Below are positions 26,426-36,278 of a DNA stretch of 42,831 nt, piece by piece (positions within the stretch are counted from its first letter, which is position 1; every line of letters starts with the position of its first letter). A program made the position numbers and the translations under genes. This DNA comes from an uncultured Bacteroidota bacterium (GTDB lineage: Bacteria > Bacteroidota > Bacteroidia > Flavobacteriales > BACL11), in contig CACHFI010000008.1 of the NCBI GenBank assembly GCA_902579065.1, forward strand, positions 1-42,831, given 5' to 3'. Under the pieces are notes generated by a model. The model saw nothing but the letters and a program-made list of their open reading frames with translations. It did no database searches and was not told where the DNA came from.

Positions 26426-27618
26426 TATAAATCTAAGATAGTAATACCGGATCTAAGCTTTGGGTCTATATAAGTGCTCTTTGGTGGAAGTGTTTGATTT
26501 TTATCTGCTATTTCTTTTATGGTTTCTAATTTAATTGGGTTTAAAATAAAAGCGATTGAGCTTGAATCATTATCTATAATTTTTATAATGTTATCGATTT
26601 TTTCTTTTCCGCTGTAATATTTAATTTTTTTACTGTTACTGTCAATTTTAAATATTTCATTAAATATTTTTTTATTCAAAATAGAGTAGGAGAGCCTAGA
26701 AAGACTGTCTGAAGAAATCATATCTTTTTTAGCTACAATACTTAAAAAAGTTTTATTAAAATAAATAATTATTTCATTACTATTTTTAGTTTGAAATTTT
26801 GGTCCACTTATTTTTTTAACATCGAAGTTTTTCGATAATTTTTGTAAAAATAAATTCCTGTCAATTTCTTTTTGAAATTTTAATACTCTGTTAAAACCGT
26901 ATATCTTAAGATCATTTTCATCAATTAATAAACTCATAAAATGTTTTATGCCATTACTCTTACTAAGTTGATATGATGATTCTGTTCTATGATGACCATC
27001 TGCTATATAAAGAGAATTTACTTTTTTAAATTCATTCTGAATATCAAGAATGTCTTTGGAGTTTGATATTATCCATAATTTATGAAGAGCTTTATTTGAT
27101 GTTGTAAATTCATATTCGGCTCTACCATTACTGAGTTTATCTATCAAAGTACTTATCTTTTTGTTTGATTTATAAGACAATAATACTGGATCAGCATTAA
27201 ATTTTATTTTTGATAGATATTCAGTAAATAAAGCTTCTCTTTTTTTTAATGTTTTTTCGTGTTTTTTAATTACTCCTTTTTCATATTCTTCGGTTGATGC
27301 AGAAGCAATTATTCCTTTGTACTTGTTTCCTTCATGATTTAAATAGTAAATATAAAATGCTCTTTCCTTGTCTTTATTAATTATTTCTTGATCTAAAAAA
27401 GATTTATATTTCTTTTTAATTAACTCAAATTTTTGATTTCCTTCTAATGTTTTCTTTTGATTAAAATCAGGATTGATAATTTGAAGAAACGTAAATGGAT
27501 TATTTAATAATTTTTCAGATAATCCTTTTTTTGAATAGCTTAAATATGTTCTTGTTGCAAAAAGTCCAACTTTATCCCTAGTAGGCCTCACAGCTTTAAA
27601 AGGTAAAATTGTTGCCAT
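26425..27618 (-). CDS. DUF1015 family protein
   Basis: The 397 aa protein starts MATILPFKAVRPTRDKVGLFATR and contains the family core LYIADGHHRTESSY, NRAL-type spacing and a C-terminal FILNPIKLETIKEIADKNQTLPPKSTYIDPKLRSGI. The DUF1015 family has no proven biochemical function and is regularly found next to serA and serC in Bacteroidota, suggesting a link with serine metabolism. The ADGHHR motif could be a metal or phosphate site; this is inference. One base separates it from serA. Confidence 0.88.
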   Translation of the reverse strand: MATILPFKAVRPTRDKVGLFATRTYLSYSKKGLSEKLLNNPFTFLQIINPDFNQKKTLEGNQKFELIKKKYKSFLDQEIINKDKERAFYIYYLNHEGNKYKGIIASASTEEYEKGVIKKHEKTLKKREALFTEYLSKIKFNADPVLLSYKSNKKISTLIDKLSNGRAEYEFTTSNKALHKLWIISNSKDILDIQNEFKKVNSLYIADGHHRTESSYQLSKSNGIKHFMSLLIDENDLKIYGFNRVLKFQKEIDRNLFLQKLSKNFDVKKISGPKFQTKNSNEIIIYFNKTFLSIVAKKDMISSDSLSRLSYSILNKKIFNEIFKIDSNSKKIKYYSGKEKIDNIIKIIDNDSSSIAFILNPIKLETIKEIADKNQTLPPKSTYIDPKLRSGITILDL

Positions 27619-27619
27619 T

Positions 27620-28579
27620 TTATTTTTTGAAAATTGAAATTATTTGTTCTGCTAGTTCACTACCTATTCTATCTTGTGCTTCTAAAGTTGCTGCTCCTAT
27701 ATGTGGAGTCATAGAAATTGCATTGTGCATTAGTAAATGAATACTTGGATTAGGTTCATTTTCAAAAACATCTAGACCAGCATAAGCTAATTTTTCTTTA
27801 TCCAATGCAAACATAAGTGCAGTTTCATCAATATTTCCACCCCGAGAGGTATTTACAATTCCAGCTCCTGTCTTCATTAAGCCAATCTCTTCAGCTCCAA
27901 TCAAAGCCTCATCATCAATTTTTGGAACATGTATTGTTATGAAATCCGAATTTTTTAATAAATCATTTAATTCACATGTTTCTATTGTAAAAGTTTTCTT
28001 ATCACCGTTGTAAAAGTTTAAAGTTATGTTTTCTTCTTTTATGAATTTATCATGAGCCATAATATTCATACCAAGACCTATTCCTCTTTTCGCTACTTCT
28101 TGACCAATTCTTCCAAAACCAATTATTCCAAGTGTTTTTCCACTCAATTCTTTTCCAGAAGAGTACGATTTTTTAAGATTTTTAAAGTTTGTATCGCCTT
28201 CCATTGGCATTTGTCTATTAGAAATATATAAATATCTAACCATTCCAAATAAGTGTGCAAAAACTAATTCAGCTACAGATGATGAAGATGCAGCAGGAGT
28301 ATTAATAACATGAATATTTTTTTCTTTTGCATATGATACATCAATATTATCCATCCCTACACCACCACGACCAATTATTTTAATGCCAGGGCACTGGTCA
28401 ATTATGTCTTTTCTTACCTTAGTAGCACTTCTTACTAATATAACTTCATAATTTTCTTCGTTAATTTTTTGAATTAAGTCTTCTTGATCAATTTTTTTTG
28501 TATTTACCTCAAACCCATTTTCTTTTAATATTTGAACTCCTAGTTCAGAAATTCCATCATTTGCTAGTACTTTTATCAT
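27620..28579 (-). CDS. serA: D-3-phosphoglycerate dehydrogenase (short form)
   Basis: The 319 aa NAD-dependent 2-hydroxyacid dehydrogenase has IIGRGGVGMDNIDVSYAKEKN, the Rossmann loop LGIIGFGRIGQEVAKRG, VNTSRGGNIDE and the catalytic MTPHIGAATLEAQ. It oxidises 3-phosphoglycerate to 3-phosphohydroxypyruvate, the first step of serine synthesis. It ends without the ACT or ASB regulatory domains of longer SerA proteins, so it probably lacks serine feedback through ACT. Its ATG overlaps the serC stop by 4 bases. Confidence 0.92.
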   Translation of the reverse strand: MIKVLANDGISELGVQILKENGFEVNTKKIDQEDLIQKINEENYEVILVRSATKVRKDIIDQCPGIKIIGRGGVGMDNIDVSYAKEKNIHVINTPAASSSSVAELVFAHLFGMVRYLYISNRQMPMEGDTNFKNLKKSYSSGKELSGKTLGIIGFGRIGQEVAKRGIGLGMNIMAHDKFIKEENITLNFYNGDKKTFTIETCELNDLLKNSDFITIHVPKIDDEALIGAEEIGLMKTGAGIVNTSRGGNIDETALMFALDKEKLAYAGLDVFENEPNPSIHLLMHNAISMTPHIGAATLEAQDRIGSELAEQIISIFKK

Positions 28580-29643
28580 ATCTCTTTTTCAAATTTTTGC
28601 ATTAAATTAATTAAATGTTCAACACTAGAAAGAGGTAGTGCATTATATAATGAAGCTCTATATCCTCCAACTGATCTGTGTCCTTTTAGACCATTGATTC
28701 CATTATTATTACATAAAAGATCAAATTTTTCTTGTAGATCTTGGTTTACTAAATTAAATGTAACGTTCATAGTTGATCTATCTTCTTTTTCAGCAAACCC
28801 AATAAACAATGGATTTCTGTCTATTTCTTCGTATAAAATCTTTGCCTTAGTATTATTAATTTTCTCAATTTCTTCAACTCCACCATTATTTTGTAGCCAT
28901 TCAAGAGTTAGCATAGAAACATATATAGAAAAAACTGGAGGTGTGTTAAACATACTATCTTTACTAATATGTGTTTGATAGTCAAGCATAGTAGGAATAT
29001 CTCTATTGGTTTTTCCTAAAATATCTTTATTTACAATTACTAATGTCGTACCAGCAGGACCCATGTTTTTTTGAGCTCCAGCATAAATTAAACCATATTT
29101 ACTTACATCAATTTTTTTACTAAAAATATCAGATGACATATCACAAACAAGGGTGTTATTAGTTTCTGGATATGCTTTAAATTGAGTTCCATATATGGTA
29201 TTGTTTGATGTGTAATGAAGATAATCAAGATTTTCAGGAATAATTAAATTCTTAGGAATATAGTTGTAATTTTTATCTGAAGAATCCCCAACAATTAATG
29301 CTTCACCAAGTTTTTTAGCTTCTTTTAAAGCCTTTTCAGACCATGCTCCTGTATTTATATATCCACATTTTCCTTCTAATGATAAAAGGTTGTAAGGTGT
29401 CATTAAAAATTCTAAACTTGCTCCACCCTGCAAGAAAAGAATTGCATAATTTTTAGGTACATTTAAAAGATTTCGTACTAGTTTTATAGCTTTTTCCATA
29501 ACTTCAACAAAAGGTTTACTTCTATGGGAAATTTCAATTAAGGATAAATTATCATTATTAAAATTTAATACTGATTCTGAAGCCCCTTTAAGTACTTCTT
29601 CAGGTAAAATGCATGGTCCGGCACTAAAATTGTGTTTTTTCAT
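28576..29643 (-). CDS. serC: Phosphoserine aminotransferase
   Basis: The 355 aa class V aminotransferase starts KKHNFSAGPCILPEEVLKGA, with ISHRSKPFVEVM, LFLQGGASLEF, the PLP-lysine segment YAGAQKNMGPAGTTLVI and the C-terminal GHRSVGGYRASLYNALPL. It converts 3-phosphohydroxypyruvate to phosphoserine with glutamate, and may also serve pyridoxine synthesis. It is followed by serA with a 4-base overlap and preceded by efp with a 21-base gap. Confidence 0.96.
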   Translation of the reverse strand: MKKHNFSAGPCILPEEVLKGASESVLNFNNDNLSLIEISHRSKPFVEVMEKAIKLVRNLLNVPKNYAILFLQGGASLEFLMTPYNLLSLEGKCGYINTGAWSEKALKEAKKLGEALIVGDSSDKNYNYIPKNLIIPENLDYLHYTSNNTIYGTQFKAYPETNNTLVCDMSSDIFSKKIDVSKYGLIYAGAQKNMGPAGTTLVIVNKDILGKTNRDIPTMLDYQTHISKDSMFNTPPVFSIYVSMLTLEWLQNNGGVEEIEKINNTKAKILYEEIDRNPLFIGFAEKEDRSTMNVTFNLVNQDLQEKFDLLCNNNGINGLKGHRSVGGYRASLYNALPLSSVEHLINLMQKFEKEI

Positions 29644-29664
29644 TCTTCTTATGTAATTAAAATG

Positions 29665-30228
29665 TTATTTAATTCTTTCTATATATGACCCTTTTGAAGT
29701 ATCAATTTTTATTTTATCACCTTCATTAATGAATAAAGGTACTTGAATAGGGGCGCCAGTTTCTGTTGTTGCAGGTTTAAAGGTATTTGTTGCTGTATTT
29801 CCTTTTACACCTGGCTCTGTATGTTGAATTTCTAGAATTATATGTGCAGGTAATGATGCTGAAAGAGGCATTCCTTGGTCTGCGTGGAATAATACTTCAA
29901 CAGTTTCTCCTTCTTTTAAAAAATGTGAATTTTCAATAAAATCTTTTTGAAGTGTAATCTGCTCATAATCATCAGTATTCATTAAATGGAAATCATTATT
30001 TTCTGCATATAAAAACTGATACTTTCTATTCTCAACTCTTATAATATCAATTTTTACACCAGAAGTAAAAGTGTTTTCAAGTAATCTTCCTGAATTTAGA
30101 TTTCTAATTTTAGTTCTTACAAAAGCAGGTCCTTTTCCTGGTTTTACATGCTGAAAGCTTTCTATCTTCCAAGGTTCTCCATTATGTTGTATACATAAAC
30201 CGTTTCTAAAATCTGCTGTTGTTGCCAT
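29665..30228 (-). CDS. efp: Elongation factor P
   Basis: The 187 aa three-domain EF-P has the KOW-like N-domain ATTADFRNGLCIQHNGEPWKIESFQHVKPGKGPAFVRTKIRN and Lys32 at the tip of KPGKG, the site modified in many bacteria. The C-terminal signature region reads PGVKGNTATNTFKPATTETGAPIQVPLFINEGD. EF-P relieves ribosome stalling at polyproline. No modification enzyme (EpmA or EarP) is visible in the window. It lies 8 bases after lpxA. Confidence 0.97.
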   Translation of the reverse strand: MATTADFRNGLCIQHNGEPWKIESFQHVKPGKGPAFVRTKIRNLNSGRLLENTFTSGVKIDIIRVENRKYQFLYAENNDFHLMNTDDYEQITLQKDFIENSHFLKEGETVEVLFHADQGMPLSASLPAHIILEIQHTEPGVKGNTATNTFKPATTETGAPIQVPLFINEGDKIKIDTSKGSYIERIK

Positions 30229-30236
30229 ATAACTAT

Positions 30237-31019
30237 TTATTTTTGATTATAACCTCTCATAATTCCTCTACCTGAGTTTTTTACAAAATCAATTATTTCA
30301 TCTCTGTTTTTTGATACTTTAAAATCGATTTCAATTTTATTTATTGCTTGAGTGTTATTATAATTTTTTTGATAAAGTACTCTGTATATTTCCTGAATTT
30401 CTCCAATTTCTTCATCTGAAAATGATCTTCTTCTTAATCCTATAGAATTGATACCAACAAAAGACAATGGTTCTCTACCTGCTTTAACAAATGGCGGGAC
30501 ATCTTTTCTAACCAATGATCCACCTGAAATCATAGTATGATTTCCAATTTTTACGAATTGGTGTATTGCGCTTAATCCACCAATAATTGCAAAATCTCCA
30601 ATTTTAACATGTCCTCCTAAGGCAACATTATTAACAATTATTGAATTATTTCCCACTTTACAATCATGTGCAATATGAGCATATGCCATTATTAAACAAT
30701 TATCACCTACTACAGTTTTTCCAGTAGCTTTTGTTGCTCTATTTATAGTAGCACATTCTCTTATGACAGTATTGTCGCCTATAATAGCCAAACTTTCTTC
30801 ACCTTCAAATTTTAAATCTTGTGGTATTGCAGAGATTACTGCACCTGGAAAAATTTCACAGTTTTTTCCAATTCGGGCACCTTCCATAATTGTAACATTT
30901 GAACCAATCCATGTGCCACTCCCAATTTCAACATTTTTTTCAATTGTAACAAAAGGTTCAACTACAACATTCTTGGCTAATTTAGCTTGTGAATCAATAT
31001 ATGAAAGGGAACGATGCAT
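30237..31019 (-). CDS. lpxA: UDP-N-acetylglucosamine acyltransferase LpxA
   Basis: The 260 aa left-handed beta-helix acyltransferase has hexapeptide repeats (IEKNVEIGSGTWIGSNVTI), the catalytic-His segment MAYAHIAHDCKVGN (His115/118 region), GGHVKIGDFAIIGGLSAIHQFV and the C-terminal helical domain GLRRRSFSDEEI. It performs the first step of lipid A synthesis, acylating UDP-GlcNAc. It directly follows lpxC-fabZ with a 3-base gap. Confidence 0.96.
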   Translation of the reverse strand: MHRSLSYIDSQAKLAKNVVVEPFVTIEKNVEIGSGTWIGSNVTIMEGARIGKNCEIFPGAVISAIPQDLKFEGEESLAIIGDNTVIRECATINRATKATGKTVVGDNCLIMAYAHIAHDCKVGNNSIIVNNVALGGHVKIGDFAIIGGLSAIHQFVKIGNHTMISGGSLVRKDVPPFVKAGREPLSFVGINSIGLRRRSFSDEEIGEIQEIYRVLYQKNYNNTQAINKIEIDFKVSKNRDEIIDFVKNSGRGIMRGYNQK

Positions 31020-31022
31020 TAA

Positions 31023-32405
31023 TTATTTTTTGGCTATTTGTGCTAATAGATCAGCTTCAACAACTATATCTCCATTTACGAAACCTTTTCCATGCATATG
31101 ACAAAGACCTCTTCTGATTGGAGAAATTAAATTAAGTCTAAATATTATTGTATCTCCAGGAATAACCTTTTTCTTAAATTTTGCATTATCTATTTTCATA
31201 AAAAAGGTTAGGTAATCTTGCGGATTTTCAACAGTTTTTAGAATTAATACACCACCGGCTTGAGCCATAGTTTCTAACTGGAGAACTCCAGGCATTACGG
31301 GTTCAGCTGGGAAATGTCCTCTAAAATAATCTTCATCTTTTTTAACGTACTTAACCCCGACAATATAGTCTTCACCAAGATCTCTTATCTCATCTATAAA
31401 AATAAATGGTTCTCTATGAGGAAGAATTTTTTTTATATCATCGATATTATAAAATGGTTTTTCATTGAAATCAACTACTGGAGCAATTTTTCTGTTATCT
31501 TCATTCATGATTTTGTTTAATTTTTTTACAAATTCTAAATTACTTTTGTGACCAGGTTTAAAGCAGGTAATTTTCGCTTTAATGTTAGATCCTATTAAAA
31601 AAGAATCACCTATAAAATCAAGTAATTTGTGTCTAGCTGGCTCATTGTCAAATCTTAGATTTTTTTTATTGAGAAGTTTACCTGCTTCAAATGATAAATT
31701 TTCTTTTCCAAATTTGTTAATTAAATAAACTTTAATGTCCTCACTCACTTTTTCATTGACAATTATTACAGAATTGTCAAGATTCCCTCCTTTAATAAGA
31801 TCATCCTTAATTAGATGCTCTACTTCGCTAAGAAAACTAAATGTTCTTGCAGAAGAAATTTCAGTTTCAAATTTATTAATATCTTCTAATACTGCAATTT
31901 GATTTTTTAAAAATCTTTTATCATAATCCAACCTTACTTCAATACTTAATCTTTCAGCAGGTTCTACTAGATAAAAAGAATCTGTTTCTTCACAGTTAAT
32001 TGTATGTTTTTTATTGACTTTTATATATTTTTTGACTTTTGATTGTGATGTTATTTTACAATCTTTTAATAATTTGGTAAAACCTTTTGAAGAACCATCT
32101 AGAATAGGCACCTCAATATTATCTATTTTTATAAGTAAATTATTTATTTCTAAAGCAGAAATAGAAGCCATTAGGTGTTCTATTGTATGAACTTCAGCCT
32201 TGTTGTTTTTAATATTTGTACTTCTATTAGTTGAAATTACATTTGAAAATATAGCTTTAACAATTGGCTTTTCTTTTAAATCAATTCTTTGAAAATTGAT
32301 TCCAGAATCTACTTCAGCTGGACAAATTGTTATTTGAGATTTTAGTCCTGAGTGTATTCCAATTCCTGAAATACTAATTTCTTTTGAAATTGTTTTTTGT
32401 CTCAT
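31023..32405 (-). CDS. Bifunctional LpxC-FabZ (UDP-3-O-acyl-GlcNAc deacetylase / 3-hydroxyacyl-ACP dehydratase)
   Basis: Fusion of 460 aa. Residues 1 to about 300 are LpxC: SGIGIHSGLKSQITI, zinc ligands in VHTIEHLMASISAL (His73, His77) and RHKLLDFIGDSFLIG. From about 310 to the end is a hotdog FabZ: ILPHREPFIFIDEI, YFRGHFPAEPVMPGVLQLETMAQAGG. The first half deacetylates the lipid A precursor; the second dehydrates 3-hydroxyacyl-ACP, so both use the same hydroxyacyl-ACP pool. The fusion is a known Bacteroidota trait. It overlaps lpxD by one base. Confidence 0.96.
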   Translation of the reverse strand: MRQKTISKEISISGIGIHSGLKSQITICPAEVDSGINFQRIDLKEKPIVKAIFSNVISTNRSTNIKNNKAEVHTIEHLMASISALEINNLLIKIDNIEVPILDGSSKGFTKLLKDCKITSQSKVKKYIKVNKKHTINCEETDSFYLVEPAERLSIEVRLDYDKRFLKNQIAVLEDINKFETEISSARTFSFLSEVEHLIKDDLIKGGNLDNSVIIVNEKVSEDIKVYLINKFGKENLSFEAGKLLNKKNLRFDNEPARHKLLDFIGDSFLIGSNIKAKITCFKPGHKSNLEFVKKLNKIMNEDNRKIAPVVDFNEKPFYNIDDIKKILPHREPFIFIDEIRDLGEDYIVGVKYVKKDEDYFRGHFPAEPVMPGVLQLETMAQAGGVLILKTVENPQDYLTFFMKIDNAKFKKKVIPGDTIIFRLNLISPIRRGLCHMHGKGFVNGDIVVEADLLAQIAKK

Positions 32406-33424
32406 TAATTTTTGAGATCCTTTTTTATTTGGTCAAGTTGATCAACAATTTTAGGTAATCTTTTAAATAAAATGTAAGATCGTTGGAAATCTTGCTTATT
32501 AAATGCATAGATTCCTTGTACTGTTAAATTATCTTTTATGTTGCCGCCTATTCCACTATTACCTGCAATTCTGACATTATTTCCAATTTTTATGTGTCCC
32601 GTTATTGCACATTGACCGCCAATAAGACAATTTTCACCAATGATAGTTGATCCTGCAATTGCCGTTAAACCTGCAATAGCAGTATTTTTTCCAATTTTTA
32701 CGTTATGACCAATTTGAATAAGATTATCTAGCTTAACACCCTCTTCAATAATTGTTGAGCCTAATGAGGCTTTGTCAATTGTGGTATTTGCACCTATTTC
32801 AACATTTTTCTTTGTGATTACATTTCCTAAATGCTTGATTTTCTCTAAATAATTTTCATTTGGAGCAAATCCAAAGCCATCTGATCCAATAACTGCTCCT
32901 GAATGAATAATATTATTTTCTCCGATTATACAATTATTTTTAATGTTAACCTGAGAGTAAATTATCGTATTGTCTTTAATTGTTACATTATTTCCAATAA
33001 CACAATTGTTATGAATTGTTACATTATTACCAATTTCGCAATTTTCTCCTATAATAGAAAAATGCCCAATATTAAAATTATTTTCAACTTTAGAACTTTT
33101 ATCGATAATTGCATGTTTTGAAATTGATTTAATTTTAGACTTTTGAATATTAAATATCTCTGTTAATTGAGATAATGCAAAATATGCATCCTTAACTACT
33201 ATTAGATTTGTTTTAATTTTGTCATTCAACTGAAAATTATTGCTAACCAAAACACAAGATGCTTTAGTGTTGAATAAATGTTTTTCATATTTTGGATTAG
33301 CTATAAAACTAATTTCTCCATTTTTGGCATCTTCAATTGTATTAATTTTTTCAATAATAACACTTGATTCTCCAATAACCTTTCCATCTAAAAGTTTTGC
33401 GATTTTTTCAATACTAATTTTCAT
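32405..33424 (-). CDS. lpxD: UDP-3-O-acylglucosamine N-acyltransferase LpxD
   Basis: The 339 aa protein has an N-terminal uridine-binding domain ([37 protein letters not shown]) followed by a long hexapeptide helix ([23 protein letters not shown]), [11 protein letters not shown], the catalytic-His area [14 protein letters not shown] and [16 protein letters not shown]. It adds the second acyl chain in lipid A synthesis, after LpxC. A short C-terminal helix ([17 protein letters not shown]) completes the usual fold. Confidence 0.96.
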   Translation of the reverse strand: MKISIEKIAKLLDGKVIGESSVIIEKINTIEDAKNGEISFIANPKYEKHLFNTKASCVLVSNNFQLNDKIKTNLIVVKDAYFALSQLTEIFNIQKSKIKSISKHAIIDKSSKVENNFNIGHFSIIGENCEIGNNVTIHNNCVIGNNVTIKDNTIIYSQVNIKNNCIIGENNIIHSGAVIGSDGFGFAPNENYLEKIKHLGNVITKKNVEIGANTTIDKASLGSTIIEEGVKLDNLIQIGHNVKIGKNTAIAGLTAIAGSTIIGENCLIGGQCAITGHIKIGNNVRIAGNSGIGGNIKDNLTVQGIYAFNKQDFQRSYILFKRLPKIVDQLDQIKKDLKN

Positions 33425-33442
33425 TTCACAAATGTATAATGA

Positions 33443-34684
33443 TTAACTATTAATGTAGTCAATAGGTGAACAAAAAAAATATTTATTTATTGTTTTATTA
33501 ATTATTTTATTATCAAATTGTTCGGAACACTTATTAAAATTATCAACTTTACCATTTTTGAACAAAATTTTAATGTCTGAATCATCATCTGTATACATAC
33601 TGTTACTAACCTTATCAGAAAAAATAAAGTAATTTGCTTCTTCTTTACTTATATTTTCATTTTTCATCATAAGATTAATTGATTTTGCAATAATTTCTGA
33701 TTTAAATTGATCTTTTTGAATTTTAATTTTTAATAAATCTCTATTAAGAATTTTTTTGGATAGATTGGATAATACATAATCATTTTCTTTTGTCCAATAT
33801 TTCAAACAGGTAAAAATTTCATAATCATCAATCTTTGAAAATTTTTCAAGAATGATTTTGTCATTTTCTAAATCTTTAAGTGAAAACTTGTTCTTTAAAA
33901 AGAAATCAATTTCAGGAGAAAGATATATTTTTTTGTTACTATTGGTTAGGTATAGTGCACGTTGTATTAGTTTTATTAACATCATTTCTGATGACAACAC
34001 AGTTTTATGCAGATATACCTGCCAATACATTAATCTTCTAGCAAGTAAAAATTTTTCAATTGAATAGATTCCTTTTTCTTCAATAACAATTTGGTCATTT
34101 TTTATATCAATCATGTTAATAATCCTATCTACACCTATGTTTCCTTCAGTAACACCAGTAAAAAAACTATCTCTTTTTAAATAATCTAGCCTGTCAAGAT
34201 CAAGCTGAGATGAAACTAGTTGGTAAAGAAATTTTTTATGATAGTTATTAGTGAATATTTTTATTGCAATTGATAATTTTCCATTGAAAATTTCGTTAAA
34301 TCTATGCATGTACATGAGAGTTATTTCTTCATGACTAATATTTTTAATTAATGTTCTTTCTAATGCATGAGAAAAAGGAGAGTGACCAATATCGTGAAGT
34401 AGTATTGCAATTTGTACTCCTTCTTTTTCTTCTTTTGTAATGATATGACCTTTATTTTCGAGCTGCAGTAATGCTTTTTTCATTAAAAAAAGACATCCAA
34501 GTGCATGTTGGAATCTTGTATGTTGTGCTCCCGGGTAAACTAAGTACGAAAGTCCTAATTGAGATATTCTTCTTAATCTTTGAAAATATTCATGGTTAAT
34601 AAGATCATTTATTATACCTTTATCTATCTCAATGAAGCCATAAATAGGGTCATTAATTATTTTTGCTCTTTCATTAGAATGCAT
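33443..34684 (-). CDS. HD-domain phosphohydrolase
   Basis: The 413 aa protein starts AKIINDPIYGFIEIDKGIINDLINHEYFQRLRRISQLG and carries a classic HD motif, GVQIAILLHDIGHSPFSHALERTL, plus SSQLDLDRLDYLKRDSFFTGV. The layout resembles the YpgQ/SAMHD1-like dNTP triphosphohydrolase-type HD proteins, which are common next to lpxD in Bacteroidota. dNTPase activity is an inference; the substrate is not fixed by sequence. First gene of the long minus-strand run. No TAnnTTTG box was seen in its short 49-base divergent spacer with porX. Confidence 0.85.
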   Translation of the reverse strand: MHSNERAKIINDPIYGFIEIDKGIINDLINHEYFQRLRRISQLGLSYLVYPGAQHTRFQHALGCLFLMKKALLQLENKGHIITKEEKEGVQIAILLHDIGHSPFSHALERTLIKNISHEEITLMYMHRFNEIFNGKLSIAIKIFTNNYHKKFLYQLVSSQLDLDRLDYLKRDSFFTGVTEGNIGVDRIINMIDIKNDQIVIEEKGIYSIEKFLLARRLMYWQVYLHKTVLSSEMMLIKLIQRALYLTNSNKKIYLSPEIDFFLKNKFSLKDLENDKIILEKFSKIDDYEIFTCLKYWTKENDYVLSNLSKKILNRDLLKIKIQKDQFKSEIIAKSINLMMKNENISKEEANYFIFSDKVSNSMYTDDDSDIKILFKNGKVDNFNKCSEQFDNKIINKTINKYFFCSPIDYINS

Positions 34685-34733
34685 AATCTAAAATAGATGT
34701 TTTTTTTTAATTTTTGTATAAATTTTTTTAAAG

Positions 34734-36278
34734 ATGAAAAATATACTTTGGGTAGATGATGAAATTGAATTATTGAAACCTCATATAATCTATTTACAGT
34801 CTAAAGGATATAATTTAACTACTGCTAAAAGCGGAGATGAAGCTCTTGATATTATTGAGAATGCTTCTTTTAATTTAATATTTTTAGATGAAAATATGCC
34901 AGGTCTTTCAGGTCTTGAAACTTTAAATATCATTAAAGATAAATATCAAAATATTCCAGTTGTAATGATTACTAAAAGTGAAGAGGAAAGTATTATGGAG
35001 GAAGCTATTGGTTCAAAAATATCTGACTATTTAATTAAGCCAGTTAATCCTAGTCAAATTCTTCTTTCAATTAAAAAAAATTTAGATTCTAATAGATTAG
35101 TAGATGAAAAAATAACAAGAAGCTATCAACAAGAATTTAGAAATATTTCATTACAACTATCTTCAAATTTATCATTTGATGAATGGTGCGATGTGTACAA
35201 GAAAATTATTTATTGGGAATTAGAACTTGAAAAATCAAATGACAATAGTATAGATGAAATTATATCTATGCAAAAAACAGAAGCAAATTCACAATTTTTT
35301 AGGTTTATTTCCAATAATTATGAAAATTGGATTAATGATAATGATTCTCCCTTATTGTCACACAATTTAATAAAAGAAAAGGTTTTTCCTCATTTAAATA
35401 AAAACGAATCACTTTATCTTTTATTAATTGATAATTTAAGATATGATCAGTGGAAAGTTATCGAAGATAAAATTTTAAAAAAATTTAATGTTATCTCCGA
35501 TGAAATGTATATGAGTATTTTGCCAACATCAACGCAATATTCAAGAAATTCTATTTTTTCTGGATTAAAGCCGTCTGAAATAGCAGCTAATTATCCTGAT
35601 AAATGGCTTAATGATGAAGATGAGGGAGGTAAGAATATGCATGAAGAAGAATTTCTTTTGGATCAATTAAGACGTAATAATTTAGAAGATTATAAATTGT
35701 CTTATACCAAGATTACTAATATAGATTTTGGAAGAAAAGTAATTAATAGAATTGATAATCTTAAGCATAATCATCTAAATGTAATTGTCTATAATTTTGT
35801 AGACATGCTTTCACATGCAAGAACTGAAATGAAAGTAATAAAAGAATTAGCGGATGATGATTCTGCTTACAGGTCATTAACCTCATCATGGTTTGAACAT
35901 TCTCCATTAATTGATATAATTTCAAAAATTGCACTACAAGGATCAAAAATTGTAATTACTACTGATCATGGTACAATTAATGTAAATAAACCCTCAAAAG
36001 TCATTGGAGATAAAAGAGTCAATCCTAATTTAAGATATAAGCAAGGTAAAAATTTAAATTATAATTCTACTGATGTTTTTGAAATGGCTGATCCTTCAAA
36101 GTTCTATTTGCCAAAACAAAATATAAGTAGTAAATATATTTTTGCTAAGGAAGATTTGTATTTTGTTTATCAAAACAATTATAATAAATATGTTAATTTT
36201 TATAAAAACACTTATCAGCACGGAGGTATTTCTTTAGAAGAAATGCTTTTGCCAATAATCATTATTGAGCCAAAATAA
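34734..36278 (+). CDS. porX: PorX, response regulator with PglZ/alkaline-phosphatase-like effector domain
   Basis: The 514 aa protein has a receiver domain (1 to about 120) with acidic Asp8/Asp9, phospho-acceptor Asp52 in IFLDENMPG, Thr80 and Lys102. A helical linker follows (about 130-205), then a PglZ domain with LLIDNLRYDQWK, the nucleophile-type segment ILPTSTQYSRNSIFSG, VDMLSHARTE and VITTDHGTINV. PorX controls T9SS genes with PorY and SigP in Porphyromonas, and its PglZ domain is reported to be a zinc-dependent phosphodiesterase. It starts a plus-strand trio and its last base overlaps tsaE. Confidence 0.92.
   Translation: MKNILWVDDEIELLKPHIIYLQSKGYNLTTAKSGDEALDIIENASFNLIFLDENMPGLSGLETLNIIKDKYQNIPVVMITKSEEESIMEEAIGSKISDYLIKPVNPSQILLSIKKNLDSNRLVDEKITRSYQQEFRNISLQLSSNLSFDEWCDVYKKIIYWELELEKSNDNSIDEIISMQKTEANSQFFRFISNNYENWINDNDSPLLSHNLIKEKVFPHLNKNESLYLLLIDNLRYDQWKVIEDKILKKFNVISDEMYMSILPTSTQYSRNSIFSGLKPSEIAANYPDKWLNDEDEGGKNMHEEEFLLDQLRRNNLEDYKLSYTKITNIDFGRKVINRIDNLKHNHLNVIVYNFVDMLSHARTEMKVIKELADDDSAYRSLTSSWFEHSPLIDIISKIALQGSKIVITTDHGTINVNKPSKVIGDKRVNPNLRYKQGKNLNYNSTDVFEMADPSKFYLPKQNISSKYIFAKEDLYFVYQNNYNKYVNFYKNTYQHGGISLEEMLLPIIIIEPK

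Noticed and set aside
34685-34733. porX promoter with TTAATTTTTG
   Set aside because: The spacing within the box is one base too long (TA-ATT-TTTG), so it does not match TAnnTTTG and no -33 element supports it; not listed as a feature.
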